Of a stretch of 64,000 bases of DNA, positions 1 through 8,499 are shown one piece after another. The position numbers were made by a program, and so were the translations under genes. The stretch covers positions 62,001 through 126,000 of the forward strand of contig NZ_BBYF01000006.1 of NCBI RefSeq assembly GCF_001894745.1. The letters run 5' to 3'. Position 1 is the first letter of the stretch. Every line of letters begins with the position of its first letter. Source of the DNA: Paenibacillus sp. NAIST15-1. GTDB lineage: Bacteria > Bacillota > Bacilli > Paenibacillales > Paenibacillaceae. Under the pieces are notes generated by a model, which searched no databases, was not told the origin of the DNA, and saw only the letters and a list, made by a program, of their open reading frames with translations.

Positions 1-2
1 CG

Positions 3-527
3 CTGCCGAAGCAGTATGCACCAGCGCCAACAAAGCGAGATGCAAATGATAGCCCGACCTTGTTGAGTCAGCCCTCAGCGAGTCAATCTAAACGCATGGA
101 CAGCAAGGAACGATTGCTTTCGATACAATTGCTATCCTCTCATGCCGCCGCCTCCTCGCAGAGCTACAGCGAGGTTGCCTCTTCAAGCAGTTTGATTGCA
201 CCATTCGATCCCTATGAGAATGTGAACTGGATGACTAAGCTATCTATAAATAGCTCCAAGGAGCTTCCTCTTACTTTTCGTGATCAAAATTGGGTTTATA
301 TACAGCGCATAAGTGGTGGGGCTGTTAATCAACCTTTTTCGTATATCGGGATTCAGAGATGGATGCTTGGAGGAGGAAATAGAGATGATGGTCAGAGCAA
401 TTCAAGCGATTTGGCAAAGACAAGAGACAATGTGTATGTAATTGTCGCTTCTCCTGACATGAAATCCATGCGTTGGCTCCCCTCCTCAGATGCACTGCAA
501 GCGGGGGCATTTATTCCACAGTCATAA
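3..527 (+). CDS. C-terminal part of an unrecognised protein (5' truncated by window edge)
   Basis: The frame is open from the first bases of the window to a TAA at 525-527, so this is the 3' end of a longer gene whose start lies upstream. The visible 174 or so residues are Ser/Gln-rich at first. A more ordered C-terminal half follows, with Trp, Gly and aromatic residues (around the motif IQRWMLGGGN). No family was recognised and no signal peptide or membrane segment is visible in this part. A hairpin followed by a T-run lies just downstream at 559-590, which supports the gene ending here. Function unknown. Confidence 0.55.
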   Translation: MPKQYAPAPTKRDANDSPTLLSQPSASQSKRMDSKERLLSIQLLSSHAAASSQSYSEVASSSSLIAPFDPYENVNWMTKLSINSSKELPLTFRDQNWVYIQRISGGAVNQPFSYIGIQRWMLGGGNRDDGQSNSSDLAKTRDNVYVIVASPDMKSMRWLPSSDALQAGAFIPQS

Positions 528-558
528 AAATATGTTCATAGCTTGATCCTTGCAAAGA

Positions 559-590
559 GGCACGACCTTCAAAGGCGTGCCCCTTTTTTT
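559..590 (+). terminator. Rho-independent terminator of the first gene
   Basis: Stem GGCACG (559-564) pairs with CGTGCC (576-581) and is followed by seven T residues (584-590). It sits about 30 bases after the upstream stop codon and just before the 3' end of the convergent yqzE-like gene. Confidence 0.7.
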
Positions 591-592
591 GC

Positions 593-907
593 CTAAGGTT
601 GAGAAGGCGTCCCAGATCCTGATGATGGAGTGTTAGAGGCTGTTTTGACTTGTTTGCGCAGTAGTCGGAGCACATTTAGTTCTCTGGCCCGCTTGAGCAG
701 AGGCTTGCTTGCACTCCCCCATTGGCCAGCCCACATTTTGACTCCGAATGGCACCATTCCGAACCACTTCGTTTGCCATGATTCCTTTGCACGATTTTTC
801 CGCTCCATTTGACGCTCCCGACGCGCTTCAACCGGCGTATCCATATAGGTGACAACGCGTTGTGTAATGTATTTAATCAAGTCTTCTCCTTTTCCTGCTT
901 TAGCCAT
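593..907 (-). CDS. yqzE: YqzE-like family protein
   Basis: A short basic protein. The core, running from a Lys-rich N terminus through IKYITQRVVTYMDTP to WFGMVPFGVKMW, matches the layout of Bacillus YqzE: an amphipathic helix, a charged Arg/Glu/Lys linker, then a hydrophobic WFGMxP segment. YqzE is a small late-competence-associated protein in Bacillus with no settled biochemical role. The frame stays open upstream to 1057, but the family-like part starts at the ATG at 905-907, which I chose; the ribosome site there is weak. The C-terminal tail (rich in Thr, Ser, Gly, Pro) is longer than in Bacillus. It converges with the preceding gene and is divergent from the amidase gene at 1082. Confidence 0.6.
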   Translation of the reverse strand: MAKAGKGEDLIKYITQRVVTYMDTPVEARRERQMERKNRAKESWQTKWFGMVPFGVKMWAGQWGSASKPLLKRARELNVLRLLRKQVKTASNTPSSGSGTPSQP

Positions 908-1081
908 AACGGTTCTCAATCCTCTCGTCGTTATCTCTTGGCTGCCTCGCCCCGTCATTCTTAGGATACCCAGATCTACGGCGCACCAACCCAAATTGGC
1001 AGGAATGAGGTTGTGCTTCGCTGTACACGATAAAGATGGAGTGATTATGTTGACCATGTGACAGAAAGAAGGGATTGCTTC

Positions 1082-1891
1082 ATGCTACATCAACCGTCAT
1101 GTGCATCGCGATTGCGCCGAATGGTCGCTGGCATTATAGCTATTGCCATCGGGTGTACCGCTAATATTGGGGTCGGACATGCTGGACGTGCTGCCACCAC
1201 AAATGAGACAGCCGTATATCAGGAGTTAGCCGTGGACGCAATCCCCGAACCTTTTGCAGCATCTGTTCCACCCAATACAGAACCAATTGGATCCCTTCCG
1301 AGTCTTCCATTCTCTAAGCTGGTCTTAATTGATGCAGGACATGGGGGAATTGATGGAGGAACAACTCACGGCAATATCTTGGAGAAGGACATTAATTTAG
1401 CTATCGCTCAGAAGTTGTATCTTATGCTGAAATCGAGGGGCATTCCGGTCATTGTCAACCGAACCGGTGATTATGCGCTTAGCGATGATAACCGATGGTC
1501 GGCCACCCGCTCTAGACATCGCAAGGATCTTGCACAGCGTCGGCAGCTAAGTCAAGAACTCCCCGTATCCGTATTCATCAGCATTCATGTCAATTGGAAC
1601 AAAAACAAAGCTGCACGCGGCCCGATTGTGCTGCATCAGAAGGAAGGGCGAAGCCGAATGCTCGCTTGGTTTATACAACAATCATTGAATCCAATCTTTG
1701 CATCGCATAAGCAGCCAGAGCTCGGCCCTACTTATTATTTGCTCAAGCGGGTGGAGCAGCCAGCAGTGATTGTTGAGGCCGGGTTTATTAGCAACGATCG
1801 GGATCGTAAGCTGCTGACCGAACCACGAACTCAGACGCTCATTGCATCACGCATCTGTGATGCAGTTATGTTCTATCAATCCATGTTCTAA
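1082..1891 (+). CDS. N-acetylmuramoyl-L-alanine amidase (Amidase_3, CwlD-like)
   Basis: A cell-wall hydrolase cleaving the amide bond between N-acetylmuramic acid and L-alanine in peptidoglycan. The N terminus has a basic stretch and a hydrophobic segment (about residues 13-33) that serves as signal peptide or membrane anchor, then a Pro-rich linker. The catalytic domain shows the Amidase_3 zinc ligands and acid in order: DAGHGG (His about 87), EKDINL (Glu), SIHVNW (His) and VEAGFISN (Glu). Length (269 residues) and anchor layout fit CwlD-type spore-cortex amidases. I chose the ATG at 1082 because AGAAGG precedes it; the frame extends 24 bases further upstream. Exact paralogue (CwlD versus another AmiC-type enzyme) is uncertain. 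Confidence 0.85.
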   Translation: MLHQPSCASRLRRMVAGIIAIAIGCTANIGVGHAGRAATTNETAVYQELAVDAIPEPFAASVPPNTEPIGSLPSLPFSKLVLIDAGHGGIDGGTTHGNILEKDINLAIAQKLYLMLKSRGIPVIVNRTGDYALSDDNRWSATRSRHRKDLAQRRQLSQELPVSVFISIHVNWNKNKAARGPIVLHQKEGRSRMLAWFIQQSLNPIFASHKQPELGPTYYLLKRVEQPAVIVEAGFISNDRDRKLLTEPRTQTLIASRICDAVMFYQSMF

Positions 1892-2037
1892 TTGGGAAGA
1901 GCGCTCTCTTCATCTGTTCAAGCAAGGGGGCGCATTCCAGCGTCATATTACAATTAGGCTGTGCTTTGGGTTTCTTTAGGCATAAGGAGAGGAGCTTCGG
2001 GGGTTGCTTTTATAAGTTAATTGATTAAAGCAAGTGG
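1892..2037. other. Intergenic stretch, no gene seen
   Basis: Between the amidase gene and the next gene on the opposite strand I see no coding potential. A GC-rich palindrome, AAGAGCGCTCTT, directly follows the amidase stop, but it lacks a T-run. The stretch continues as non-coding up to 2208 apart from the terminator listed separately. Confidence 0.5.
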
Positions 2038-2073
2038 AAATAAATAAACCTCTTAAGTTTTATCCTTAAGAGG
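2038..2073 (-). terminator. Terminator for the minus-strand gene at 2209-2616
   Basis: A perfect 9-bp stem, CCTCTTAAG (2049-2057) with CTTAAGAGG (2065-2073), and a 7-base loop. On the minus strand it is followed by a T-rich tract (complement of 2039-2048). It lies about 135 bases past the stop of the hypothetical gene. Confidence 0.6.
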
Positions 2074-2208
2074 CTGTTAACGTTCCATACTTTCCAAAAA
2101 CATATGCTCACCCAATCGTTTAAAATGAGATGCAATATGAGATGCTAAAGCGGACGAGAACTGTCCGTGAGATGACAGTTTATAAAATCCTGATCGCATC
2201 CTATACAC

Positions 2209-2616
2209 TTACGCTGTGCGCTGTTGTACAAAATTCATAATCACATAGCCTTCAACAATACGATACTGAATCGCTCCGTACTTCTCCATCAACTGCAATG
2301 CCGCAGTAAGAGCATCAATCGCTTCGGAAATGACACCAGGTTCAATGCCTCGTTGATTGTGCATGTAACGCGTATTCAATGCATCGCGATGTACAGCATC
2401 AAGCTTCGAGCACGCAGCATGAAAGATCATTTCTTGTTCCTTCGCACGTGTAATGGCATGACGCAACTTGTCTTGTTCACGACGCGCACCCATCATGTTC
2501 ATCTTCATATCTTGTACATAAGACATGCGATAAGTCAATCTACGCTCATTCAATGCACGGCTTGCACGGTAATCACCCATGTGATTCAACCAATTGTTTA
2601 CTAGTATTGTATTCAT
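2209..2616 (-). CDS. Hypothetical protein, 135 aa
   Basis: The start ATG at 2616 is preceded by a strong GGAGG with good spacing. The protein is helical, Met-rich and charged, with no signal peptide or membrane span. A middle segment (roughly residues 30-90) looks like a coiled helical hairpin with many Arg, Lys, Glu and Gln residues, followed by a mixed alpha/beta C terminus. I recognise no family. It stands alone, with its own terminator at 2038-2073 and a long AT-rich region upstream. Confidence 0.6.
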   Translation of the reverse strand: MNTILVNNWLNHMGDYRASRALNERRLTYRMSYVQDMKMNMMGARREQDKLRHAITRAKEQEMIFHAACSKLDAVHRDALNTRYMHNQRGIEPGVISEAIDALTAALQLMEKYGAIQYRIVEGYVIMNFVQQRTA

Positions 2617-3346
2617 TTGTATTCCTCCAACTTCTTAAGAAAAAACCTCCTAGCTCTATTTTCAATGAGTCAGGTTTCTTAAAATTCTCTTTCTTTAACA
2701 TGATTAAACATTTCACAACATGTTCAAACATCATCCCAGCATAGGATGATCAATCCTCATAACATTTCACAACTAAAATAGCCAATAAAAATAAAGCAAA
2801 CTTCACTACAATTATAATTCCAAGCTTAAAAAAGGGACGAAGCAACAGTGAGTAACGAACCAATGGACAGACAAGTGGTTGGCGAAATGGACGGTGAAAT
2901 GACGGTTGAGGGAGTATGTTGCGCTATTGAATAGTTATTATACTCTCATTATTCCACCATGTCAATACCATTTTTTCAAAAGTCAGATCATTTACGCCCC
3001 TTACTCCTTTATCATAATCGAAATTCCTCTACATACAAGTTAAATAATTGTATACAAGTTCTCAATCGTAGTCGCAAACCACTTACCTTAGCATAAGATA
3101 ATGGGAAAAGGATATGATTATTTAAGAAGTAGATTCTACTCAACTGTGTGCTCCATTTATGTTTTATCACAGTAAAGCAACTATGCACTCAAGCATATAA
3201 GCGTTAAATGACAAAAGATCTTCACATTTACATAGCAGGATTGGGTAGGATCTTGTAGTAATATAAAGATACGGGATCAGACTTTAGGACGGAGAAGCCC
3301 AAAACTGTCAGCCGTGAATATAGGAATTATGAAGGGAGCAAGTAAA
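2617..3346. other. AT-rich intergenic region with one possible 28-codon ORF
   Basis: About 730 bases without a confident gene. A GTG-initiated ORF of 28 codons (2848-2934, plus strand) encodes an acidic peptide with two adjacent Cys near its end, but it lacks a convincing ribosome site. Short direct repeats of ATACAAGTT occur near 3033-3060. I see no RNA gene here. Confidence 0.35.
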
Positions 3347-3583
3347 ATGAACGAACAACACGTTGCACTGTGGTTGTACAACAAGATTAAAAGAGATATC
3401 GTCGTAAACTTGGCTGATGCAGTTCAAAGCATTGAAGAAACATTCGGCAATCGTTTCACTTTTGCCTTTGACAACGGGATGAAAGCAGTCAACAAAACAG
3501 TTGCTATGGAATTTGGAAAATTGAACAAGGATGGAAAGATCGAATGGAATCCTTCAGAATATAAATGGGTTTTTAAAATGTAA
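3347..3583 (+). CDS. Small conserved protein, DUF6953-like, 78 aa
   Basis: The ATG at 3347 has GAAGGGAG upstream, so it is preferred over the in-frame ATG at 3314. The protein has an N-terminal helix containing LWLYNKIKRD, a central segment with FTFAFDNG, and a C-terminal KWVFKM. This pattern resembles the small DUF6953 proteins of Bacillales: a predicted compact fold with unknown function and a conserved Asn-Gly turn. That assignment is from memory and is moderate. It is monocistronic, with a strong terminator at 3605-3637. Confidence 0.6.
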   Translation: MNEQHVALWLYNKIKRDIVVNLADAVQSIEETFGNRFTFAFDNGMKAVNKTVAMEFGKLNKDGKIEWNPSEYKWVFKM

Positions 3584-3604
3584 ATAGCATCTATAGAAAA
3601 TGAC

Positions 3605-3637
3605 GAGCCGCTGGCCATTAAGCCAAGCGGCTCTTTT
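3605..3637 (+). terminator. Strong terminator between convergent genes
   Basis: Stem GAGCCGCTGGC pairs with GCCAAGCGGCTC (one bulge), followed by TTTTG. It lies between the stop of the plus-strand gene at 3583 and the stop of the minus-strand gene at 3646. Confidence 0.75.
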
Positions 3638-3645
3638 GTATTACA

Positions 3646-4677
3646 TCATTCCGACGACACTCCGATTCTCGACAATAGAACCTCCGCTTGGGCATATCCA
3701 GCAGGCATACTGAGATATATGCCATAATCATAGTAGGAAGCATCATAGCTTTGAACCGATTTTGTCGTTCCATCAGCCTTCATTCCCTTAACACCCAAGA
3801 TATGCGCGTTCCTCTTGTTCCAGGTTGAATTCGGATAAAATACGTCAGCTGCTTGATTTTGATTTAAACTAACGGTTATGGCTTGAGTTAGCGGGACATC
3901 ATATCCGTGGACTTTTGCGTTCCCGCTGCTCGTTATTTGCACAAGATATTCCCAATTTTCGATCTGAGCAGATTTCCCTCCTGGCAATTTCATCACGACC
4001 ACTTCCGCTTTGTCCATGTTCGCCTTGTTGGAATCCGGGTTGAACGAGCCATCAGCCTTATCATTGTAGTGGATTGGTGCTGCCAAGCCATAGAAGAGGC
4101 CGCTCTGTTCCCCAATATCTTTGTTCCACAGCCCATGTTGAACATTCCAGCACATTCCGTTATAGGCAAACACATAATCTTGAATAGGACGCTGCGGGAC
4201 TAAGCTTCCACCGCTGAATTTACCCAGTGAAAGCCTACTGAGCGGGGATATGCCTGAGCCGTCAATTTCAATGCCTGATCCTCCGATCGTCACTCCCCCA
4301 TATGAGTCACACATAAACAGATTGTTCCATCCCAACATGATTCCGAACTCACGCCAGCTTCCATCCGGTTGCAGAGCCCCGATATCTTCACCGGTTTGGT
4401 TACGTGCAGGATCCCCTACACTGTATGCCTTTTTCCCGTTAGCCTTCCATAAATTCATTCCCTGATTGTCTAAATCTCCGATGTTCTCTTCACCCGGATA
4501 CGTGCCGCAAGCCTGCATTTGCCAACCGAAGCTAAAATTGTCGACATTGATCCGCTTGAATCGCTTGGCTGTCTCATCGTAGCGTGCGTTAATAAGCAGC
4601 CACAACTCATGTACTTCGACTCCGTTGCGTATCGTATGGATCGTGGCTGTATTAAAAAATGGATCCTGCAATCGCAT
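3646..4677 (-). CDS. Unrecognised beta-rich protein resembling phage tail or receptor-type proteins
   Basis: 343 residues, no signal peptide and no membrane segment. The sequence is rich in Gly, Asn, Trp and aromatic residues spread evenly, which is typical of beta-structured tail-tip or carbohydrate-binding proteins. The N terminus (MRLQDPFFNTATIHT) has the look of a tail-associated structural protein. An AGGAGGGG ribosome site overlaps closely with the ATG at 4677. No phage genes surround it: neighbours are a DUF6953-like gene and a 500-bp non-coding stretch, so it is an orphan. I cannot name a family; a secreted or tailocin-type role is only speculation. Confidence 0.55.
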   Translation of the reverse strand: MRLQDPFFNTATIHTIRNGVEVHELWLLINARYDETAKRFKRINVDNFSFGWQMQACGTYPGEENIGDLDNQGMNLWKANGKKAYSVGDPARNQTGEDIGALQPDGSWREFGIMLGWNNLFMCDSYGGVTIGGSGIEIDGSGISPLSRLSLGKFSGGSLVPQRPIQDYVFAYNGMCWNVQHGLWNKDIGEQSGLFYGLAAPIHYNDKADGSFNPDSNKANMDKAEVVVMKLPGGKSAQIENWEYLVQITSSGNAKVHGYDVPLTQAITVSLNQNQAADVFYPNSTWNKRNAHILGVKGMKADGTTKSVQSYDASYYDYGIYLSMPAGYAQAEVLLSRIGVSSE

Positions 4678-5179
4678 CCCCTCCTAAACCATAGTATCGA
4701 TTGAGGTGGCCGATTGTTACGGATGCTTATTATTGAATACCCTTGCTTGTCTTGCAATAGATTAAAAGGATACATGTGGAAGATGTCGAAATTATATTGA
4801 AGATAGATCGGCTGGAAAGAATCGAGAGGATGCTTACTGCGCCAAGTATAACAACTGCAACAACTCAATCTAATATCGTAAAAACCAATCACAACTTAAA
4901 AATTAAACCGTAGCAGCATAACAACGAAGCGGGTTAGGATAGCAAAAACAAGCCTTGTATTGAACGAATTTAACATTTTATGTTAAGCAAGAAAGGCCAG
5001 GCTAGGAAAATTAGTTTTTCCAAGCCTAGCCTTTTCTAATACATTAACGCTTATCTTACTTATTTGGGGCTGTCTTTCCTTGCCCCCACTTGGATCATTT
5101 GGCTGATCAACATACCGAGGGGGCTTTTTGTAACACCTCGTGCGATTCCAGACTATGCAAGCCCTACCGATTCTCTTCC
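4678..5179. other. Non-coding stretch with one imperfect terminator-like hairpin
   Basis: I see no gene here. The only clear structure is the long hairpin at 4992-5036, listed separately. The rest is ordinary AT-rich intergenic sequence. Confidence 0.45.
4992..5036. terminator. Long imperfect hairpin, terminator-like in both directions
   Basis: The left arm around 4992-5010 (GAAAGGC...GGAAAA) pairs with the right arm 5015-5036 (TTTTCC...GCCTTTTC) over about 20 bp with a few mismatches and a TTAG loop. Both ends carry A/T tracts, so it could stop transcription from either side. It most likely serves the short minus-strand ORF or the amidase transcript. Confidence 0.5.
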
Positions 5180-5308
5180 TCAGTTATGATGAGTTTGAGT
5201 CGTTTGCCCCGCCATTTTCATTAAGTTCTCCGAGTACACATTCTCTATTTCATAGGAATCATTTGCATATACTTCTGCTAATCTATCCACATCTGCTTTA
5301 TTCCGCAT
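5180..5308 (-). CDS. Possible small protein, 42 aa
   Basis: The ATG at 5308 is preceded by AAAAGGAGAG at good spacing, so translation is plausible. The product is a short amphipathic, acidic peptide (MRNKADVDRLAEVYAND...) with a Thr/Gln/His tail and no membrane segment. It follows the amidase gene on the same strand, about 120 bases downstream of it. No family recognised. It could also be the remnant of a longer gene. Confidence 0.35.
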   Translation of the reverse strand: MRNKADVDRLAEVYANDSYEIENVYSENLMKMAGQTTQTHHN

Positions 5309-5431
5309 ATGCTCTCCTTTTTGTGATTTTCCATCCCTATCATAAGGAACCTAATAATAACCTACATGCTATCGCTATCTTTTTACTAAGTCGACCTGGG
5401 TTTCTGTTCGTCTGATCAGAAAATGAATCGC

Positions 5432-6880
5432 TTATTGGCTGCTAGCTGCATGAATGACGGGACGTTTATGATTCCATGGTCGGGCGGCTTCCAATTGGGC
5501 GGAGAGCCGCAGCAGTGTAGCTTCGTCGGCGAATCGCCCAGCAAATTGCATCCCGATCGGCAGGCCGTCCGCGCTCCAACCGAGCGGAAGTGATACAGCA
5601 GGCTGGCCTGTCGTATTAAAGAGACTAGTGAACGGAGCACGGGTGAATACTTGTTCTGTCCAGCTTCTTAGATCGATATCCGGATTGTTGGCATTCAGCT
5701 CGCCCAACGGAAAAGGCACAGACGCAATCGTTGGGGAAAGCAGCACGTCGTACTGTTCAAAGAAACGACCGACGGATCGAGACGCTTGCGCACTGATATC
5801 GAGGGCATTAAGCAGATCATGGGCGGTTAAGGTAGCGCCGTATTGGTAAGCTTTCAGTATCGTTGCTTCCAGATTATGTTCCGAGGGCTTCCTATTCAGG
5901 GTCTTCGCAAGCCGCTCAATTCCATGATACGTGTTGGCCGCCCATATGTGCATCGTCGCTACAAACAATGCTTCATAATCCACTTCTGGCAATACCTCCA
6001 CTAATTCATGCCCGAGTTCCTCACATAAGCCGACGGTCTCATGCAAGACACGCAAGCATTCCGCATCAACGGGGGTGCCTGAAAACGGCTTGCCCGTCCA
6101 GGCTATCCGCAGTCTCCCCGGCTCCTCATCAAGTTCTGCTGAGAAGGGACGGCTCGGCCGCTCGGCCCAAGCATAAGCCCCCGGGTCTGGCCCCGCAACC
6201 GCATCCAGCAGTGCAGCCGTATCACGCACCGTCTTGGTCACGGCAAATTGTATACCGAGTCCGCTCAGTACTTCTCCGTTGTCAGGACCGTTGGGTGTTC
6301 GTCCACGCGTCGGCTTCAAGCCGACCAGACCGCTGCAAGCCGCAGGAATGCGGATAGAGCCTCCACCGTCATTGGCATGTGCAATAGGTACAATACCTGC
6401 CGCGACCGCCGCAGCAGAGCCGCCGCTTGAGCCGCCTGGACTCCTATCTGGATTCCAAGGGTTTCTCGTCGGCCCATACAGAACCGCTTCCGTTGTTACA
6501 TTGAAGCCAAATTCGGGCGCTGTGGTCGATCCCAGCGTCACGAGTCCCGCCTGTCGGAACCGCCTCATCATCTCGGAGTCGTACGGGTAGATCATTCCTT
6601 CCCCCAGACGGCTCCCGCTATTTAGAGGCACTCCAGCCGCATGCAAAGTTGAATCCTTGACCAAGAATGGAATTCCAGTAAAAGGGCCATTCGGCAAAGC
6701 AGACTTGCTTTCTTTTTCTGCTAGCTCCTGCATCGAGACGGCCATCACATTTAGTTGCGGATTCACCAGCCGGATAGCTTCGCAAGCTAATGCCGTCAGT
6801 TCCTCTGGCGTAACTTCTCCGCGCTTGACCAGTTCAGCAAGCCCCAGACCGTCATAACTAGCATATTCGGATAACTTCAT
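5432..6880 (-). CDS. Amidase-signature family enzyme
   Basis: 482 residues, full length for the family, which hydrolyses amide bonds of small substrates or acts in GatA-type transamidation. The Ser-cisSer-Lys triad is visible: Lys 75 in FLVKDST, cis-Ser about 151-152 in the Gly/Ser-rich GGSSGGS loop, and the nucleophilic Ser 175 in GGGSIR. No gatB or gatC gene is adjacent, so a stand-alone catabolic or detoxifying amidase is likelier than the tRNA amidotransferase subunit. GAGGTGAGATGCA precedes the ATG at 6880. It is divergent from the MerR-type regulator at 7035 with a 154-bp shared upstream region, which suggests that regulator may control it. Substrate unknown. Confidence 0.85.
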   Translation of the reverse strand: MKLSEYASYDGLGLAELVKRGEVTPEELTALACEAIRLVNPQLNVMAVSMQELAEKESKSALPNGPFTGIPFLVKDSTLHAAGVPLNSGSRLGEGMIYPYDSEMMRRFRQAGLVTLGSTTAPEFGFNVTTEAVLYGPTRNPWNPDRSPGGSSGGSAAAVAAGIVPIAHANDGGGSIRIPAACSGLVGLKPTRGRTPNGPDNGEVLSGLGIQFAVTKTVRDTAALLDAVAGPDPGAYAWAERPSRPFSAELDEEPGRLRIAWTGKPFSGTPVDAECLRVLHETVGLCEELGHELVEVLPEVDYEALFVATMHIWAANTYHGIERLAKTLNRKPSEHNLEATILKAYQYGATLTAHDLLNALDISAQASRSVGRFFEQYDVLLSPTIASVPFPLGELNANNPDIDLRSWTEQVFTRAPFTSLFNTTGQPAVSLPLGWSADGLPIGMQFAGRFADEATLLRLSAQLEAARPWNHKRPVIHAASSQ

Positions 6881-7034
6881 TGCATCTCACCTCTTTCCTC
6901 GTTATGCGCTTATCTTAAGAGATGGAGCGTACTTGAGATCAAGCCTGCAATACATCTCATTTTCCAAAAAAATCTGGAGTGCCCCCGCAATTTTAGTTTA
7001 TTATTAGATTAAGGGAAATATGGGAGGTGCTTAC

Positions 7035-8303
7035 ATGAAGATTGGAGCATTCGCCAAGCGTTTTGACGTGTCCGTAGATACGGTTCGCTACTACATCGAA
7101 ATCGAGCTGTTGCTTCCGGATAAAAAAGCAAGCGCCCAATATGAATTTACTCCTTCATGCATTGAGGATATGGCCTTTATCAGTGAAATGAAGCAGTTTC
7201 ATTTTACACTTCAGGAAATCCGCCAAATGCTTTTGAGGAAGCGAATCTCTGATTTTACCGTCTTCGAAGACATTCGCTTGCATTATCTACGTATGATGAA
7301 CGAAAAGAAACAGCGGCTAATGAAGGATAAAGAGCAACTGGAAAACGCTCTTCATCGGCTTGAAAATAAATTAATCACTTTACAGGACGAGCCTAGGACG
7401 GAAGCAGAGACCGGAGTACCTTACTCCTTTTTGCCCCTGCTTTACTGCCCCTCCTGCCGCATTCCACTGCAAATACGAAACGCCTGCCTTCAGGGAAAAT
7501 ATATGCTTAGCGCACAATTATACTGCTCCTGCTATTATCGGGCTGAAATCAAGGATGGCATTCTGCTTACCTCGGATAAAGAAAACGCTCGTTCCGCATA
7601 TACCTATGGCTATGAGCACGAACGATTTCAATTGCTTTCATCTGCTTTTATCAACTTGACGGAAAAGGGCAACCAATGGTTGGCCGACCGACTTAGAAGC
7701 GAACCTGCCAAGCATCAGCTGATTGTGGAAGCCAACGCTGATGTGTACACGGTTCTACCTAGATACATCTCATCTCTCCCACCGGAGACGATGTACATCT
7801 TTTGCGGTACGTCGAGCGAACTGCTGATCAGGCTTAAAGAGAAGCTTTCACAGAACCATACCGATTTGCAGGCGCTTTATATCGAGAGCAGTGATTGGCA
7901 GCTTCCGCTAGCCCCCGTTACCGTTGACTTGATCGTCGACAGCTTTTCGTTCAACGACTTTTCGTTACACAATCGGATCTTCCCGCTTTTCCCAATGCTG
8001 CCTTATCTCAAGCCGGGCGCCCGTGTGCTGGGGCACTATTTGTATTATCAGCCGCCCGCCGCTTCACTTTCGCGAATTTGTCATCTGTTTCCGCAAGCTC
8101 ATGAGCGAACCTATCATCCAGATTATTTGGATGATAACTTCTCCCGTGTCGGCATGAAATTAACGGAGCGCGAACTGCTTGGTTACACAAAGGAACCAGG
8201 AAACTATCTACGCTATCATGTCCATAACGAAAAGCTTCATCTGTTGGCTTACTTGGCTGAGCATCGTGACAGCGGTGATCGTCCAAATCTTTTTGTTCAG
8301 TGA
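7035..8303 (+). CDS. MerR-type regulator fused to a cysteine-motif and methyltransferase-like region
   Basis: 423 residues. The N-terminal 70 residues are a MerR winged helix (KIGAFAKRFDVSVDTVRYY), followed by a coiled-coil dimerisation helix to about residue 120. Next comes a segment with CPSC (about 138) and a second CSC, resembling a Trm112/zinc-ribbon-type knuckle. The C-terminal half has beta strands and loops typical of a class I SAM-methyltransferase fold (DLIVDSFSFNDF, then LKPGARVLGHY), but the glycine-rich SAM motif is degenerate. The ATG at 7035 is chosen because GGGAGGTG lies just upstream. It is divergent from the amidase gene. It may sense a ligand through the C-terminal region rather than methylate. 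Confidence 0.75.
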   Translation: MKIGAFAKRFDVSVDTVRYYIEIELLLPDKKASAQYEFTPSCIEDMAFISEMKQFHFTLQEIRQMLLRKRISDFTVFEDIRLHYLRMMNEKKQRLMKDKEQLENALHRLENKLITLQDEPRTEAETGVPYSFLPLLYCPSCRIPLQIRNACLQGKYMLSAQLYCSCYYRAEIKDGILLTSDKENARSAYTYGYEHERFQLLSSAFINLTEKGNQWLADRLRSEPAKHQLIVEANADVYTVLPRYISSLPPETMYIFCGTSSELLIRLKEKLSQNHTDLQALYIESSDWQLPLAPVTVDLIVDSFSFNDFSLHNRIFPLFPMLPYLKPGARVLGHYLYYQPPAASLSRICHLFPQAHERTYHPDYLDDNFSRVGMKLTERELLGYTKEPGNYLRYHVHNEKLHLLAYLAEHRDSGDRPNLFVQ

Positions 8304-8350
8304 TGTGGATGACGGATTCCTAACCTCTTTCCAATTCCCTGTTCTTCCAC

Positions 8351-8370
8351 TATAATGATAATCATTATCA
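8351..8370 (+). promoter_or_regulatory. Fur box overlapping a sigma-A promoter of the EamA transporter gene
   Basis: TGATAATCATTATCA at 8356-8370 is an exact match to the Bacillus 7-1-7 Fur operator, and the 19-mer from 8351 matches the classical iron box at 18 of 19 positions. A -10 element TATAAT (8351-8356) overlaps it. A -35-like TTTCCA (8328-8333) lies exactly 17 bases upstream. Binding of iron-loaded Fur would block this promoter. The leader to the ATG at 8500 is about 130 bases and holds a small hairpin (ATCCC/GGGAT near 8398-8415). Confidence 0.75.
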
Positions 8371-8499
8371 ATTATAGATAGAATCAATAACACTACCATC
8401 CCTGAAATCTGGGATTTAATATACGGAAAACGGAGACAATCATAAGCTCCCTGTTACCTGGGTGCATGGCGTTTTACATAGAGTTTGGAGGATACCTAC

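Noticed and set aside
593-1057. YqzE-like frame starting at 1057
   Set aside because: The first 50 residues do not resemble the family and no ribosome site is seen at 1057; the start at 907 is preferred.
5140-5415. Plus-strand 91-codon frame
   Set aside because: Low-complexity Leu/His/Phe composition with no ribosome site; the opposite strand carries a better-initiated small ORF.
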